A stretch of DNA of 53,630 bases from positions 1 through 53,630 of the forward strand of contig DASXTQ010000095.1 in NCBI GenBank assembly GCA_036505295.1, written 5' to 3'. Every line of letters starts with the position of its first letter. The stretch's first letter is position 1. The translations under genes were made by a program, and so were the position numbers. The notes under the pieces are model-generated. The model did no database searches. It was not told where the DNA came from and worked only from the letters and a program-made list of their open reading frames with translations. Source of the DNA: WS-7 sp036505295 (lineage in GTDB: Bacteria; Eisenbacteria; RBG-16-71-46; SZUA-252). Of the stretch, positions 25,721-35,259 are shown in pieces.

Positions 25721-27198
25721 GGATGCCGCCCCTTGCGGATGATCTTGATGGGCGTGCCCGCGGGAACGATTGCCGTCGCCCGCATGTTGTTCAAGATCGC
25801 GGTCTCCTCGAGGCTCAGGGCCTGCGGCCCCAGACCACCCACGACGTCGGCGAACGTTCCCTGCCGGTTGGTGGTGACGATCGCTACGCGGTCCGACGTC
25901 ACGTTCAGCATGGTTGGGTCCCGGAGCGCCGCGATGCTACGGATCGACGCGAGGATTTGTTCGGCGGCGACATCGCTCGGGGAACGCGTCAGCCCCAGGA
26001 CTTGTAGGAACTGCCCGGGACGATAGCGCACGAACCCCGCGATGAGGCTCTGCCTCCCGCCCTGTCCGTTCACCAGCAGCTGCCCGATCCACGCCGGGTA
26101 GTCGCGGAAGGTCTCTGATTTGCCCGATGCGTCCAGAATCTTCTTCTCGTCGATGAGCGACTGGACGTACTGCTGCGGGGTTGCCGTGGAATCCTTGGTC
26201 CGCTGGAGCGTGAACTCCATCGCTCCTCCCAGGGACTGATTCGTCGCTTGGACCGAGCTCGGCTGATTCTGAAATTGCCAGCCGTCCGGGAAGATCACCT
26301 GGATCCCGAGATCGGGGTGATAGAAACGGTTCCCGACGAAGAAGCCGGCGCGTGGATCGTCTCCGAAAATGAGCCCATCCATCCGGGCGCGGTACTTGGG
26401 CGCGTTGATCGCGAGGTCCCTCCGCCCGCCCGCCACCGCCGCTTGCGCGAGCTGCGACGTACGGATCTCGCGATCGCCGGGGTCGGGGTGCGTGGACAGG
26501 AAACCGGGAAGCTGATCTCCTTGGCGCTCCGCGACGCGCTTCAGCATGGAGTACGTACTGGGTATCTCGCGCGGGTCATAGCCCGCTTTCGTCGCGTATC
26601 CCACGCCCAGCTCGTCCGCCTGCGTTTCGTTGTCGCGGCTGTATTTCAAGAAGAGGAGTCCGAGCCCCTGCTGCGCCAGGCCGCTGTACGGCCGGAGGGC
26701 GCCGACGAAGACCGTTCCGACGATCAACCCGACGCCTGCGATCTGCGAGCGTGTGATCTGCTGGGCGCTGTGCCGCGCGGTGACGTGGCCGATTTCGTGG
26801 CCCAGTACGCCCGCCAGCTGTGCTTCCGAATTCAGATAAGCCAGGATGCCGCGGGTGATATAGATGTAGCCCCCCGGAATCGCGAATGCGTTGACGACCG
26901 GACTGTCGAGCACGCGGAAGTGCCAGCCGAGCGTGGGCAGGTGGGACGCCGCCCCGAGCTTTTGCCCGATCGAATCGACGTAGTGCTGGATGGTGGAGTC
27001 GCCGTAGAGACCGTATTCCGCCTGGACGGCCGGGTCGGCCTCGCGCCCCATCTCCAGCTCCTTGCTCGTGCTGACGAGCGATATCTGACGTTTGCCCGTG
27101 GCCGGATTGGTCGCGCAACCGCCGATCGCGATCAGGAGCACGGGCAACAAAACCGCCGGCGCGAAACGGCTGAGCGCGCGGCACGAACATCGCGGCAT
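25717..27198 (-). CDS. M48 family metalloprotease, BepA-like lipoprotein
   Basis: The 493-residue protein has a lipoprotein signal with cysteine C28 in IAIGGC, and an M48 catalytic domain with H134-E-I-G-H138. The probable third ligand is the Glu of NETQADELG, about 60 residues later. It resembles the periplasmic BepA/LoiP group, which processes or degrades misassembled outer-membrane proteins, but the C-terminal part (FPDGWQFQNQPSSVQATNQ, then AIVPAGTPIKIIRKGR) is not the TPR domain of BepA. The ATG follows GGGAGAGAG. It is divergent from tkt and ends 4 bases inside the convergent TVP38-type gene. An envelope quality-control role is inferred, fitting the many outer-membrane proteins in this window. 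Confidence 0.9.
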   Translation of the reverse strand: MPRCSCRALSRFAPAVLLPVLLIAIGGCATNPATGKRQISLVSTSKELEMGREADPAVQAEYGLYGDSTIQHYVDSIGQKLGAASHLPTLGWHFRVLDSPVVNAFAIPGGYIYITRGILAYLNSEAQLAGVLGHEIGHVTARHSAQQITRSQIAGVGLIVGTVFVGALRPYSGLAQQGLGLLFLKYSRDNETQADELGVGYATKAGYDPREIPSTYSMLKRVAERQGDQLPGFLSTHPDPGDREIRTSQLAQAAVAGGRRDLAINAPKYRARMDGLIFGDDPRAGFFVGNRFYHPDLGIQVIFPDGWQFQNQPSSVQATNQSLGGAMEFTLQRTKDSTATPQQYVQSLIDEKKILDASGKSETFRDYPAWIGQLLVNGQGGRQSLIAGFVRYRPGQFLQVLGLTRSPSDVAAEQILASIRSIAALRDPTMLNVTSDRVAIVTTNRQGTFADVVGGLGPQALSLEETAILNNMRATAIVPAGTPIKIIRKGRHP

Positions 27199-27246
27199 GT
27201 CTCTCTCCCATGGCCTGGGTGGTAGCGACGAATCCCTGTCGCGGTT

Positions 27247-27252
27247 TATAGT
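27247..27252 (+). promoter_or_regulatory. -10 box for transketolase, overlapping a minus-strand -10 for the M48 gene
   Basis: TATAGT on the plus strand lies 50 bases upstream of the tkt ATG. On the minus strand the same stretch (27250-27245) reads TATAAA, 46 bases upstream of the M48 start. The two divergent promoters could compete. No clear -35 box is visible for either. Confidence 0.4.
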
Positions 27253-27302
27253 AACACCCGATCGCGTACCCGCTCTGGAAATTAGGCGAATCGAGGAGAC
27301 CC

Positions 27303-29333
27303 ATGCCCGCCACTTCCGTCGATCAGGCCCAGCTGTGCGTCAATACGATCAAATTCTTGTCCGCCGACGCCGTCGAGAAGGCGAAATCGGGACACCCCGG
27401 CGCTCCCATGGGCGCCGCGGACATGGCGTACGTGCTCTGGGCGAAATACATGAGATTCGATCCGCGCGACCCTCTGTGGCCCAATCGCGACCGGTTCGTG
27501 CTCTCCGCCGGGCACGCGTCCATGCTGCTCTACTCGCTCCTCCACCTTTTCGAATTCGACCTCTCGATGGAGGAATTGCAGCGGTTCCGCCAGTGGGGTT
27601 CGAAGACCGCCGGACATCCGGAGTACGGCCTGGTGCCGGGCGTCGAGGCCACGACCGGTCCGCTCGGCCAGGGGTTTGCGAACGGCGTCGGCATGGCGCT
27701 CGCGCAACGGATGATGCAGGCCAGGCTCAAGCGCCACGCCGACCTCCTGAATCACCGGGTTTTCGGGATCGTGAGCGACGGAGATCTCATGGAAGGGATC
27801 TCCTCCGAGGCAGCCTCGCTCGCGGGACACTGGGGTCTCGGGAACCTGAACTATCTCTACGACGACAATCGCGTCTCGATCGAGGGGCCGACCCCCCTCG
27901 CCTTCTGCGAGGACGTGGGGAGGCGGTTCGAAGCGTACGGCTGGCACGTCGAGGTTGTCGACGGGCACGACCGCGACCACGTGGACCAGGCGTTATTCCG
28001 GGCGGTGGCCGATGAGATGCGGCCGTCACTCATCGTGGCACGCACGGTCATCGCCAGGGGGGCGCCCACGAAGCAGGGGACCGCGAAGGCGCACGGCGAG
28101 CCGCTGGGCCAGGAGGAGCTGAACCGCGCGAAGGAGGCATCGGGCTGGCCCCTCTCGCCCGCGTTCTACATCCCGGACGAAGTGCGCGCGCATTTCCACG
28201 CGCTCGTGGAAGAGAAGAGGAAGGAGAGGGCCGAGTGGGATCGGCGCTACGACGCATTTCGACGCGAAGACGCGGCGGGCGCAGCGACATGGGACGTCCA
28301 CATGAAGCGCACCGTCCCTCAAACGATCGGCGGGCTTCTCGCCGCCGCGGCACCGCTCGAGGAAGCCGCGACGAGGACCCATTCGGGGAACGTAATCCAG
28401 GCGGCCGCCAAGGTGATCCCGTCCCTGGTGGGAGGCTCCGCCGATCTCGAGCCCTCCACCATGATCGCCATCAAGGGGGGCGGAGATGTTTCTCCCGCCG
28501 GGCTCACATGCGGCGCGCCGGTGAATTACGCGGGCCGCGTCCTCCACTTCGGCGTGCGCGAGCACGCGATGGGAGGGATCGGGAACGGGATGTCGCTCTA
28601 CGGATCCTTCATTCCCTACCTCGGCACGTTCCTCATTTTCTCCGACTACATGCGGCCTTCGATCCGTCTCGCGGCCCTGATGAAGCTCCGCGTGATTTAT
28701 GTGTTCACCCACGACAGCGTGTTCTTGGGGGAGGACGGACCGACCCACCAGCCGATCGAGCAGCTCCCGTCGCTGCGACTGATCCCGGGGCTCGAAGTAT
28801 GGCGGCCCGCGGACGCCCTGGAGACCGCGATGGCCTGGGCGCGCGCGATCGGACGGGAGAAGGCCCCGACCGCGCTCCTGCTCACGCGCCAGAAACTGAA
28901 GCCGCTCTCGAGACGGGACGGATTGGACGGCCGGGACGTCTTGCGCGGCGGGTACGTTCTGGAGGACGCGAAAGGCGGATCGCCGGAACTCGTGATCGTT
29001 GCAACCGGATCCGAAGTGCCCCTCGCCCAGGAAGCTCGAAGGCGCCTCGAGTCGAAAGGATCCAGCGCGCGGGTCGTCTCCATGCCGTGCGTCGAAGCCT
29101 TTCGCGCCGAACCGGAACCCTATCGGGAGTCGGTGATCCCGAGCGGCGCGCGCCGCGTCGTGATCGAGGCGGCCCGTACCGAACCATGGTGTGAGCTTCT
29201 GGGCATGGACTGCCTCCGAATCGGTCTGAATCGATTCGGCGCTTCCGCGCCCGCGTCCGCGATCGCCGAGCACCTGGGATTCACGCCCGAATCCGTCGTG
29301 GAGACGATCGAACGCTGGCTAGGACGTTCATGA
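27303..29333 (+). CDS. tkt: Transketolase
   Basis: The 676-residue protein shows all three transketolase domains. The N-terminal ThDP-binding region carries KSGHPGAPMGAA, SAGHASMLLYSLLHL, and SDGDLMEG with YDDNRVS as the Mg-ThDP motif. The pyrimidine domain has GGSADLEPSTM, NYAGRVLHFGVREHAMGGIGNG and FVFTHDSV-like segments. The C-terminal domain ends in EHLGFTPESVVETIE. It moves two-carbon units between sugar phosphates in the pentose phosphate or Calvin pathway. The first G of the usual GDG motif is S, which I do not consider inactivating. The ATG follows GAGGAG. The GT-C-like gene starts 7 bases after the stop and is probably in the same operon. Confidence 0.95.
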   Translation: MPATSVDQAQLCVNTIKFLSADAVEKAKSGHPGAPMGAADMAYVLWAKYMRFDPRDPLWPNRDRFVLSAGHASMLLYSLLHLFEFDLSMEELQRFRQWGSKTAGHPEYGLVPGVEATTGPLGQGFANGVGMALAQRMMQARLKRHADLLNHRVFGIVSDGDLMEGISSEAASLAGHWGLGNLNYLYDDNRVSIEGPTPLAFCEDVGRRFEAYGWHVEVVDGHDRDHVDQALFRAVADEMRPSLIVARTVIARGAPTKQGTAKAHGEPLGQEELNRAKEASGWPLSPAFYIPDEVRAHFHALVEEKRKERAEWDRRYDAFRREDAAGAATWDVHMKRTVPQTIGGLLAAAAPLEEAATRTHSGNVIQAAAKVIPSLVGGSADLEPSTMIAIKGGGDVSPAGLTCGAPVNYAGRVLHFGVREHAMGGIGNGMSLYGSFIPYLGTFLIFSDYMRPSIRLAALMKLRVIYVFTHDSVFLGEDGPTHQPIEQLPSLRLIPGLEVWRPADALETAMAWARAIGREKAPTALLLTRQKLKPLSRRDGLDGRDVLRGGYVLEDAKGGSPELVIVATGSEVPLAQEARRRLESKGSSARVVSMPCVEAFRAEPEPYRESVIPSGARRVVIEAARTEPWCELLGMDCLRIGLNRFGASAPASAIAEHLGFTPESVVETIERWLGRS

Positions 29334-29340
29334 GCGTTTC

Positions 29341-30945
29341 GTGAACGCGCGCTCGCGCGCGCTCCTGGCTCTGCTCCTCGTGGCCGCGGCGGCCTCGCTG
29401 GCGCCCTTCATCGGTTACCTGACCGACGATTCGTTCATCCACCTCCAGTTCGCGAAACATCTGGTACAGGGGAAAGGTTTCTCGTTCAACGCGGGCGAGC
29501 CCACCTACGGAGCGACCAGCCCGCTCTGGGTGTTCCTCCTCGCGCTGGCGGGGAAGATCCTGCCGATCGAGGTTGCCGCTCCGCGCGACGCGTGGTCGAT
29601 GCCGGCGCTCGCGTGGGCGGCGAAGGCGTACGGCGCGATCTTTCATCTGCTCACGATCTGGTTCCTGGTGCGGATCGGAAGAAGACTCGGATGGGATGCT
29701 TGGACCACGCTCGGGCTCGGTCTTCTCATGGCGGTGCACGCGTGGGCCGTGCGGTGGGCCATCTCCGGGATGGAATCGCCCCTCGCGACCGCGTGCGTCG
29801 CGCTCGCGCTCTATGAGCTGGCGGGCGTTCTGATCCAGGGCCGGTCGGCGTGGGGGACCGGGATCGCTCTCGCGCTCGCGGCGCTCGCCCGACCCGAATG
29901 CTACCTCCTCGCGGCGCTCGCGCTCCTGGCCGTTGGGGTGGGAGCGGAGCGCCGGGCCCGCCGCTCGCTCGAGCTCTTCGGCGGAGTCTCGGTCCTTCTC
30001 CTACCCTGGCTGATCACCGCGTGGCGATGGTTTCATACCGTGCTCCCCAACACGGTGGCCGCCAAGGCCGGGGCTCTGGCCAATCCCGGGCTGGCGGTCG
30101 CCGCGATCCACTCCGTGGTCCAGATCGAGCTTGCGACCGACGCGCTCCCGCTCGCGCTCTTCGTCTTGGTGCTCGTGTTCGGTAGCCGTTCGACCGCGCT
30201 CCCCGCGGCGCGCGGGCGCCGCGTCTTCTGGAGCGTCTGCGCCGCATGGCCCTTGCTCTTGATCCTGTCCTTCGCGCTCGGCGGCGTGCAGGTCGTGTCG
30301 CGGTACCTCCTCCCCGCGATCCCGTGCGTGCTGCTCCTGGGTATGGCCTCGCTGAGATGGGTGATCGCCACCACCCTTCCGGGGCGATACGCGCTGGCCC
30401 TTTCTGTCTTTCTAGGCGCGTTCGCGCTTCAGAACGTGCTCTCCACGGCGCTCGTGACCGTGCCGAGCGAGCGGGAGCACACGCGCGGATTGCGGGCGTC
30501 CCTTGTCGCGCTTGGGATATGGGCGCGGGACCGGACACCGCCCGGCGCCTCCTTCGCGATTCCCGACATCGGCGCATTCGGGTTTTACTCGGATCGCCGT
30601 GTCCTGGATTTGTACGGACTGGTCACACCGGAAATCGCCCCGGTCGTCGTGCGCGAGGGCTACGACGCGGTCGTGAAGCGGCTCCTGTTCGAGCGTGCCG
30701 GAAGGCCCGAATACCTCATCGACCGGCACCCGGTGAGGGCGAGGCTTGCCGAGAGCGGCGATGAAACCAACCCCTTCCGGTTCCTCTTCGCGCGGGAGAT
30801 CCCGAACCTCGGGATCACGCGCGCGAGGACCTACTATTACTCGGTCTACACCATCGATTGGAAGGTCGTGGAGCAGACACGGGTGCGGATCGCCCGGCGT
30901 CCTGCCTCGTGGAGCAACGCGGCCTCGTTGCCCGGCGGGGGCTAG
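29341..30945 (+). CDS. GT-C-fold-like polytopic membrane protein (putative glycosyltransferase)
   Basis: The 534-residue protein has about 9-11 membrane segments. The first periplasmic loop carries YLTDDSFIHLQFAKHLVQGK followed by YGATSPLWVFLLALAG, the arrangement seen in GT-C lipid-linked-sugar transferases, where the acidic pair is catalytic. RPECYLLAAL is a second conserved-looking loop. The C-terminal part (about 375-520) is a soluble domain with IPDIGAFGFYSDRRVLDLYGL. It would transfer a sugar from a polyprenyl carrier to an unknown acceptor outside the membrane. The GTG start lies 7 bases after the tkt stop, with no ribosome binding site, so coupling is likely. Glycosyltransferase activity is inferred, not proven by the sequence. 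Confidence 0.75.
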   Translation: MNARSRALLALLLVAAAASLAPFIGYLTDDSFIHLQFAKHLVQGKGFSFNAGEPTYGATSPLWVFLLALAGKILPIEVAAPRDAWSMPALAWAAKAYGAIFHLLTIWFLVRIGRRLGWDAWTTLGLGLLMAVHAWAVRWAISGMESPLATACVALALYELAGVLIQGRSAWGTGIALALAALARPECYLLAALALLAVGVGAERRARRSLELFGGVSVLLLPWLITAWRWFHTVLPNTVAAKAGALANPGLAVAAIHSVVQIELATDALPLALFVLVLVFGSRSTALPAARGRRVFWSVCAAWPLLLILSFALGGVQVVSRYLLPAIPCVLLLGMASLRWVIATTLPGRYALALSVFLGAFALQNVLSTALVTVPSEREHTRGLRASLVALGIWARDRTPPGASFAIPDIGAFGFYSDRRVLDLYGLVTPEIAPVVVREGYDAVVKRLLFERAGRPEYLIDRHPVRARLAESGDETNPFRFLFAREIPNLGITRARTYYYSVYTIDWKVVEQTRVRIARRPASWSNAASLPGGG

Positions 30946-30956
30946 AGGCGTATAAT
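30928..30956 (+). promoter_or_regulatory. Sigma70-type promoter of the C25 peptidase gene
   Basis: TTGCCC (30928-30933), a 17-base spacer, and a perfect TATAAT (30951-30956) lie in and just after the end of the upstream gene. The predicted leader is about 48 nt, and no strong ribosome binding site precedes the ATG at 31012. Confidence 0.7.
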
Positions 30957-31011
30957 CTGTTGTAGCCACCCACCTTCGCGATCTGTTGAGGCGACAAACG
31001 TCGGACGTCCA

Positions 31012-34000
31012 ATGAGTTCCACTCATGGGCTCAAGCTCTGTCGTAGGCTTGGCTCCCGTGGGCACCGAGTTCCCCGGCTCGGTTGTCTCCTCACGCACCG
31101 GGCCCCGCTCGCCCTCTGCTTGATGCTCGCCGTGGCGTCGGCGGCGCAGGCACAGCTTCCCCCGAGGGCGCCGCGCGCGGCGCCGAACCCACTCCGAGCG
31201 GCGCCGTTTCTTCCCACGACCCAACCATCCGGTCTCGGCTCTCCCGTCGACTGCGTGATCGTCGCCCCGGACTCGCTTGCGGACATCTACCAGAAGCTCG
31301 CGGACTATCAGACCCGGATCGGCATCGCGAGCGTGGTCCGTAACCTTTCCACCGTGCGCGCCGCGGACCCCCGCTCGAACGACCTCGCCCAAGCCGTCCG
31401 AAGCTTCATCAAGGCGGCTCGGGATCTCTGGGGCGCCCGCTGGGCCATCCTGGCCGCGGACCACGACGCGATTCCGATGCGGTACGCACGGGTCAATTTC
31501 GCCGAAACGACCGACATCCCGAGCGACTCCTACTATGCGGATCTGGACGGCACCTGGGACGGAAACGGAAACGGGATTTACGGGGAAGTGGCCGACAGCC
31601 TGGACATGAACCCCGACATCGCGGTGGGCAGACTTTCGGCGTCGACGCGGGCGGAGGCGCAGGTCCTAATCTCGAAAGCGCTCCGCTACGCGACGAATCC
31701 GCTCGCGGCGCCGCTCTCGAAGCATCTCATCCTGGCCGAGGTGCTCTCGCCGACGAGTTGGCAGCCGGGGCAGCTCATCTCCGTGGACGGTGCCGTCGAT
31801 GGGGAATCGCTCAAGGTGCGGGCCCCGGCCTGCGCCACCGTCGATCGCTACTATGAAAACGCAACCGCCTTTCCGGGAGCGTTGCAGCTGACGAAAGCCG
31901 CCGCTCTGGCCGCGCTCGGCCGAGGGTACGGCATCGTGACCCACATCGGGCACGGCGCCCGCTCGCAGCTCTCGATTGGAAGCGAGATCATCACGATGCC
32001 CGACCTGGCGACGCTCGCGAACGGCGACTCGCTGGCGCTCTGGATTGCCTCGAACTGCGCCTCAGCCGCGGTGGATTACGAGTGTGTGGCTGAGGAAGTG
32101 GTGCGAAATCCTTCCGGGGGCGCGCTCGCGTACTTGGGTGCGACCCGAGAGGATTGGCCGGGCGTGAGCGCGACGATCTCGACGAAGCTCCTCGATCTTC
32201 TCGAAAAGGGTGCGCCCACGACTCTCGGCGAGGCGGTCGAGAACGCGCGAGCGGCGCTCCTGCCCCAGGCCCGAGGCGAGAGCCAGGAGCGGTGGGGTTA
32301 TTTCGAGACGGTTCTCCTGGGCGATCCCGCGATCCCTCTTTGGCGCTGCCCCCCGACCGCCCTCGCGGTGACGCGGCCCACGACCGTGGCATTGAGCGCG
32401 GGCAGCTTCACCGTCACGGTGCTCGCCTCCGGCGCTCCCGTCGAGTCGGCGCTGGTGGTGGCCTGGAAACAGGCGGAGGATTATCGATCGACCTTCACGG
32501 ACGCCGCGGGTCACGCGACCGTCCTGTTTCACCCAGGGACGACGGGCAAATTCTCGTTCGCCGTAACCGCCGCGGGCCGGCTTCCCTTTCTCGACTCGCT
32601 CACCGTTGCCGCGGACGCTCCGGCGCATTTTGCTCTCCTGAACGCCGGGGTCCGGGATTCGATTGGAGGAGACGGCGACGGCTGCGCGGATGCCGGCGAG
32701 GCGTTCGCGATCCGGGGCAGCGTGAAGAACGTGGGAACCGGAGCCGCGGCCGGACCGGTCACGATCGCGCTCTCCGCGCTGACGAGCGGTCTCACGGTGC
32801 TCCAAGGTGCCGCCTCACTCTCCGCGCTCGGGACCGGGGCCCAAGCACCGCTCCCCGACAGCCTCCGTGTCCGCGCGCTCGCGATCCCGGAAACTCCGCG
32901 TGGGGAGCGGCTCCGCGTGATCGTGACCGACGGCGCGCGATCCGATACGACCGATATGCCGATCGCCGTGGGCGCAGCGTCGCTCCTCCTCGCGACCAAT
33001 GGATTCGACGACAGCCCCGCGGCAGGCGGGAATGGGAACGGCGTCGTCGATCCGAACGAAACCGTGGTCTATCGCTTCACGATCGCGAACGAGGGAAGCG
33101 GCCGGGGACGGGGCGTCTCGGTTCACGCGAGAAATCCGGCCGCGGGGGTCGCCATTCTCGATTCGGTCGCGGGTTCGGGGGATGTTCTTCCCGGGGGTAC
33201 CGGGGCGAGCGCCTTCGTGCGAATCCACACCGGAGGGGTCGTGCCCGTGGGACGGCTGTTCGATCTCCGCGTCGATGACGCGTACTTTCACTCTCGAAGC
33301 TTCGCGATCGACCACACGGCCCCCGCCTCTCCCTCGGGTCTCAGGACCGAGATTCCCGGATCGGACCGGATCAGGATCACGTGGGACCCGGCGGCGGCCA
33401 GCGACGGATCGGGCTACCGGCTCTATCGCGCCCTGGACAATGGGAGCCCGCTCGCGCTTCTGACGGCGGTCCCGGTCCGCCGCGTCTCCTCGTACGAGGA
33501 CCAGGGGCTGCCGCCACTCACGCGGTATCGCTACGCGGTCACCGCGGTGGACTCGGGAGGGAACGAGGGCGCGGCATCCGCGCCGCTCATCGTCAGCACG
33601 AACCCCCCCGCGCTCACGGGCTGGCCCGAAATCATGGCCGAGGCGACGTCCTCCTCCGTTTGCCTCGCCGACCTGGACGGGGACTTGCGTCCCGAGATTC
33701 TGGTCGGCGCGGAATACCTGTACGTGTTCCGGCCCGACGGCACCGGCTGGTACGACGGCGATTCGAACCCTGTCACGACCGGCATATTCAGCACGGCGCT
33801 CCACCACATCGCCTCCTCGCCCGCCGCGGCCGACCTGGACTTCGATGGGATTCCGGAAATCATCGCGGCCTCCTGGAACGATTCGAGCGTGGCGGTTTGG
33901 CACGCCAACGGAGCCATGGTTCCGGGCTGGCCGAGGAAGGGGGCCGCGCCCTTCTGGTCGACCCCCGCGGTGGGGGACATCGACGGGGACGGCATGCCCG

Positions 34001-35208
34001 AGATCGTGATCGGCTCGAACACGAACAAGGTCTATGCGTGGCACGCGAACGGAAGTCCGGTTCGCGGGACGAGCGGCGTTCTCTACACGCCGGCAGGGAC
34101 CGTCATCTCGTCTCCCGCGATCGCGGATCTGGGGGGTGACGGCGTGCGCGAGATCATCTTCGGTACCTCGACGGGGCACGTCTACGCGATCCATGCCGAT
34201 TCCTCCACCGTGTGGGACGTGGCGCTCAGCGGTACGACAAGCTCCTCGCCGGCAATCGGAGACGTGATTCCAGGCGGCGGCCTGGAAGTCGTGTTTGGTT
34301 GTGCCAATGACAGCGTCTACGTGCTCACCGCGTCGGGGCAGCGGGCGCCTGGGTGGCCCCGTCCCCTCGAGCTGACGCCGGGAAATGGACGCGTCCCGTC
34401 GCCGGCTTTAGCACCGCTCCTCAAGCCGCTCGGGGATTCGCGTCTGGACGTCGTGATGTGCGGTACCGACGGCCGCGTGATGGCGTGGGATCCCCAGGGC
34501 AACACGCTGCCCGGATTCTCCAACGTGACGCTCGGCGCCGCGACGGAAGCATCCCCCGCGGTGGCCAACCTCGACGGCGATGGGACGCTGGAGATTCTGA
34601 TCGGTGCGGAGGATCGGAGGCTCTACGCGTTTCACGCGGGTGGCACCCCGGTGAGCGGGTTTCCGATCGAGATCGGCGCCGAAGCACGAAGCACTCCCGC
34701 CGTGTGGGATGTGGATCGCGACGGCGCCACCGACATCGTGTACGCCGGGTGGGACCGCGCCATCCACGCGTGGCGTTACCCCGGGACGTTCCTCTCGAGC
34801 GGCATGGCATGGCCGATGTTCCACCACGACAACTGGAGAACGGGATACGCCACATTCCCGGTGCTCACCGCCGTCGATTCGATGCCGCCCAGTGAGGGTC
34901 CCGACACGCCGCCGCTCACCCCAAGGCGCTCCTCGCTTGGCCAGAACCGGCCGAACCCCTTCAATCCGACCACGTCGATCGAATTCGGCGTCGCCGGGCC
35001 CGGACCCCAGCGCGTGGCCATCCAGATCTTCGACGTGCAAGGACGGTTGGTAGCGACCCCGGTTTCCCGGCCGTTCGATCCCGGCTATCATGAGTTTCGC
35101 TGGGATGGGCGCGACGATCACGGGCGGCCTGTCTCCTCCGGCGTTTATTTCTACCGCGCCGCGATCGGAACGACTACGTTTCAAAGGAAAATGGCGCTGT
35201 TGCGCTGA
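31012..35208 (+). CDS. Gingipain-like C25 cysteine peptidase with FN3, FG-GAP propeller and FlgD-like sorting domain
   Basis: The 1398-residue protein has a signal peptide (hydrophobic core about residues 30-45). A C25 catalytic domain follows (about 75-450) with H314 in THIGHGA and C349 in ASNCAS; the 35-residue spacing is close to that in RgpB. Ig-like segments follow, an FN3 domain (about 770-863), FG-GAP/VCBS-type repeats (about 864-1280, recurring DLDGD and DGMPEIVIGS patterns that suggest a beta propeller), and a sorting domain from PNPFNP at residue 1314. Gingipains are secreted endopeptidases of the type IX system. Here the S1 specificity cannot be read. A clear sigma70 promoter precedes the gene, and gltX follows 51 bases after it. 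Confidence 0.9.
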   Translation: MSSTHGLKLCRRLGSRGHRVPRLGCLLTHRAPLALCLMLAVASAAQAQLPPRAPRAAPNPLRAAPFLPTTQPSGLGSPVDCVIVAPDSLADIYQKLADYQTRIGIASVVRNLSTVRAADPRSNDLAQAVRSFIKAARDLWGARWAILAADHDAIPMRYARVNFAETTDIPSDSYYADLDGTWDGNGNGIYGEVADSLDMNPDIAVGRLSASTRAEAQVLISKALRYATNPLAAPLSKHLILAEVLSPTSWQPGQLISVDGAVDGESLKVRAPACATVDRYYENATAFPGALQLTKAAALAALGRGYGIVTHIGHGARSQLSIGSEIITMPDLATLANGDSLALWIASNCASAAVDYECVAEEVVRNPSGGALAYLGATREDWPGVSATISTKLLDLLEKGAPTTLGEAVENARAALLPQARGESQERWGYFETVLLGDPAIPLWRCPPTALAVTRPTTVALSAGSFTVTVLASGAPVESALVVAWKQAEDYRSTFTDAAGHATVLFHPGTTGKFSFAVTAAGRLPFLDSLTVAADAPAHFALLNAGVRDSIGGDGDGCADAGEAFAIRGSVKNVGTGAAAGPVTIALSALTSGLTVLQGAASLSALGTGAQAPLPDSLRVRALAIPETPRGERLRVIVTDGARSDTTDMPIAVGAASLLLATNGFDDSPAAGGNGNGVVDPNETVVYRFTIANEGSGRGRGVSVHARNPAAGVAILDSVAGSGDVLPGGTGASAFVRIHTGGVVPVGRLFDLRVDDAYFHSRSFAIDHTAPASPSGLRTEIPGSDRIRITWDPAAASDGSGYRLYRALDNGSPLALLTAVPVRRVSSYEDQGLPPLTRYRYAVTAVDSGGNEGAASAPLIVSTNPPALTGWPEIMAEATSSSVCLADLDGDLRPEILVGAEYLYVFRPDGTGWYDGDSNPVTTGIFSTALHHIASSPAAADLDFDGIPEIIAASWNDSSVAVWHANGAMVPGWPRKGAAPFWSTPAVGDIDGDGMPEIVIGSNTNKVYAWHANGSPVRGTSGVLYTPAGTVISSPAIADLGGDGVREIIFGTSTGHVYAIHADSSTVWDVALSGTTSSSPAIGDVIPGGGLEVVFGCANDSVYVLTASGQRAPGWPRPLELTPGNGRVPSPALAPLLKPLGDSRLDVVMCGTDGRVMAWDPQGNTLPGFSNVTLGAATEASPAVANLDGDGTLEILIGAEDRRLYAFHAGGTPVSGFPIEIGAEARSTPAVWDVDRDGATDIVYAGWDRAIHAWRYPGTFLSSGMAWPMFHHDNWRTGYATFPVLTAVDSMPPSEGPDTPPLTPRRSSLGQNRPNPFNPTTSIEFGVAGPGPQRVAIQIFDVQGRLVATPVSRPFDPGYHEFRWDGRDDHGRPVSSGVYFYRAAIGTTTFQRKMALLR

Positions 35209-35259
35209 GCGGCGCGTCGCTGCCGACCGATTCCACCTCGAGACGGAAAGGATCCACCG

